Assembly: GCA_026928255.1 (NCBI GenBank)
Contig: JAIXKJ010000003.1
Span: forward strand, 645,833 to 709,832
Source: Anaerolineales bacterium
GTDB lineage: Bacteria > Chloroflexota > Anaerolineae > Anaerolineales > Villigracilaceae
Direction: 5' to 3'
DNA: 64,000 nucleotides
Positions within the stretch are counted from its first letter, which is position 1. The number at the start of each line of letters is the position of its first letter. The notes below the pieces were generated by a model. The model was given only the letters and a program-made list of their open reading frames with translations. It did no database searches and was not told the origin of the DNA. The translations under genes and the position numbers were made by a program. Below are positions 62,661-64,000 of this stretch, piece after piece.

Positions 62661-64000
62661 ATGAACAAGATAGTGAACGATTTTTCGATCACCATTGGCA
62701 CGCGGAACGGCTCCGGCAGTTCTACCGCCAACACGACCATTTTGAGGTCTATCTTCAAAATGGGCGTTCCCGTTTCGGGAAAAAACTTATTCCCTTCCAA
62801 CATTCAAGGCTTGCCGACTTGGTACACCATCCGCGTCAATAAAGACGGATACCTCGCCCGCAAAGACGTGAGCGAAGTCGTCGTCGCCATCAACGCGGAT
62901 TCGTTCTCGCGCGATCAAGCGGCGGTGGCGTCGGGCGGCGTCTTCTTTTACTCCGACGACATCCGCTTGCCAATCACCCGCACCGACATTTCAGTTTATC
63001 CGATTCCAATTAAGACTCTCATTCGCAACGACGCGAACGTGCCGAGCGACTTCCGCGAGTTGGTCGGCAATATGATTTACGTCGGCGCGGTGGCGCAAAT
63101 TCTCGGCATTGACATGGACGCCATTCGCGCCGCGTTGACCTTTCACTTCAAAGGCAAACAGAAGCCGATTGACATGAACCTCAACGCCGTCAAAAACGGC
63201 GCGGAATGGGCGAAGGAAAATCTGCAAAAGACCGACCCGTTCTACATCGAGCCGATGAACAAAACCGAAGGGTTGATCATGGCAGACGGTAACACCGCCG
63301 CCGCCATCGGCTCGATTTTCGGCGGCGTGCAATTCGCGGGTTGGTATCCGATTACGCCCGCTTCGTCGGTCGCAGAATCGTTGAGCGAATACCTGCCCCT
63401 GCTCCGCAAACGCGAAGACGGAAAACACACCTACGCCGTCGTCCAAGCGGAAGACGAACTCGCCGCGCTCGGCATGGCGATTGGCGCGGGCTGGTCGGGT
63501 TTGCGAGCGATGACTTCCACTTCGGGACCGGGACTTTCGCTGATGACTGAGTTTGCGGGCTTGGCATACTACGCCGAAGTCCCCGTCGTTATTTGGGACG
63601 TTCAGCGCGTCGGTCCCAGCACGGGGTTGCCTACGCGCACATCGCAAGCGGACTTAACCTTCACCGCCTTTATCGGCCACGGCGATTCGCAATCGGTCAT
63701 CCTTTTGCCCGGCGACGTGGACGAATGCTTTGACTTTGGCTGGAAATCCTTCGACCTCGCCGAACGCCTGCAAACGCCGATTTTCGTTTTGAGCGACCTC
63801 GACATGGGCATGAACCAATGGATGAGCAAACCGTTTGATTATCCCGAAGTTCCGATGGATCGCGGCAAAGTGCTTTGGGAAAAAGACCTCGAAGAATTAA
63901 AGGGAAATTGGGGGCGCTACCTCGACAAAGACGGCGACGCAATTCCCTACCGCACGATGCCCGGCAATAAACATCCGCTCAGTTCGTACTTCACACGCGG
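62661..64000 (+). CDS. korA: 2-oxoacid:ferredoxin oxidoreductase, fused gamma/alpha subunit (partial at right edge)
   Basis: 446 residues visible, open past the window. ATG 62661 with GAGGAG 10 bp upstream. The first about 190 residues are the gamma (CoA-binding) domain (MNKIVNDFSITIGTRNGSGS). The alpha domain follows with ITPASSVAESLSEYLPLL and VQRVGPSTGLPTRTSQADL, the latter typical of 2-oxoglutarate rather than pyruvate enzymes. With KorB it converts 2-oxoglutarate plus CoA to succinyl-CoA, CO2 and reduced ferredoxin. KorB should lie just outside the window. Confidence 0.93.
   Translation, partial: MNKIVNDFSITIGTRNGSGSSTANTTILRSIFKMGVPVSGKNLFPSNIQGLPTWYTIRVNKDGYLARKDVSEVVVAINADSFSRDQAAVASGGVFFYSDDIRLPITRTDISVYPIPIKTLIRNDANVPSDFRELVGNMIYVGAVAQILGIDMDAIRAALTFHFKGKQKPIDMNLNAVKNGAEWAKENLQKTDPFYIEPMNKTEGLIMADGNTAAAIGSIFGGVQFAGWYPITPASSVAESLSEYLPLLRKREDGKHTYAVVQAEDELAALGMAIGAGWSGLRAMTSTSGPGLSLMTEFAGLAYYAEVPVVIWDVQRVGPSTGLPTRTSQADLTFTAFIGHGDSQSVILLPGDVDECFDFGWKSFDLAERLQTPIFVLSDLDMGMNQWMSKPFDYPEVPMDRGKVLWEKDLEELKGNWGRYLDKDGDAIPYRTMPGNKHPLSSYFTR

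Overview
The window looks like chromosome from an Anaerolineae-type Chloroflexota bacterium, probably a metagenome or environmental genome. This is inferred from gene content, not from a marker-gene comparison. The clues are Thr/Pro-rich linkers in lipoproteins, an NBR1-type Ig lipoprotein, a two-subunit glycine dehydrogenase (gcvPA/gcvPB), a gamma-alpha fused 2-oxoacid:ferredoxin oxidoreductase, a fused oligopeptide permease-ATPase, and several conserved proteins of no known function. Coding density is very high, with many ATGA-type start/stop overlaps and mostly modest intergenic gaps. Several promoters have a clear TATAAT box, and some start codons sit so close to it that the mRNA is probably leaderless.

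Layout. 1-592: left-truncated membrane acyltransferase, followed by a 350-bp hairpin-rich spacer. 944-11516, all minus strand: a lipoprotein with an NBR1-type domain, then an oligopeptide ABC transporter (binding protein, permease with an internal deletion/frameshift, permease-ATPase fusion, second ATPase), a SpoU-type RNA methyltransferase, a GAF-GAF-GGDEF diguanylate cyclase, a 42-bp tandem repeat and an NB-ARC/TPR STAND ATPase. 11572-12387: unknown conserved protein. 12510-16154: glycine cleavage operon (gcvH-gcvPA-gcvPB) behind a consensus promoter and a tandem glycine riboswitch with a terminator; gcvT is not in the window. 16168-17557: rluB and scpB.

17606-28531 is mostly plus strand: two lipoproteins (one with G5 and beta-propeller domains), UDP-glucuronate decarboxylase, GtrA, a hot-dog thioesterase, a GT-C glycosyltransferase, a URO-D-family protein, rsmD, cyclophilin, a YwiC-like protein, DUF2007 and an acyl-CoA dehydrogenase. 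28528-38133: a methyltransferase, comEA, a SET-domain protein, a second acyl-CoA dehydrogenase, a large GT-C membrane protein, then a three-gene biotin-dependent acyl-CoA carboxylase (carboxyltransferase, biotin carboxylase, BCCP) and a CYTH phosphatase/cyclase. 38121-49712: murI, rplS, two fabF, fabH, moaC/D/E, scpA, a DUF255 thioredoxin-like protein, tatA, a HAD-DinB fusion, a Cys-rich protein and efp. 49853-54769: a 1314-residue repeat-rich lipoprotein and a binding protein that is only half the usual length. 54803-58769: stress/proteostasis operon hsp20-lon-response regulator-mog preceded by tRNA-Arg(UCU). 58785-60784: two coupled genes of unknown function. 60948-64000: a c-type cytochrome lipoprotein, GNAT, a GntR/FCD regulator and a right-truncated korA.

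Together the genes describe a heterotroph that imports peptides, breaks down glycine and acyl-CoAs (dehydrogenases, carboxylase, ferredoxin-linked 2-oxoacid oxidation), makes molybdenum cofactor and builds surface polysaccharide. No CRISPR array, transposase, integrase or prophage was seen. I found no clear multi-gene novel defence system. The best candidates for undescribed biology are the coupled pair at 58785-60784, the eight-cysteine protein behind efp, the HAD-DinB fusion, the STAND ATPase, and the half-length binding protein.
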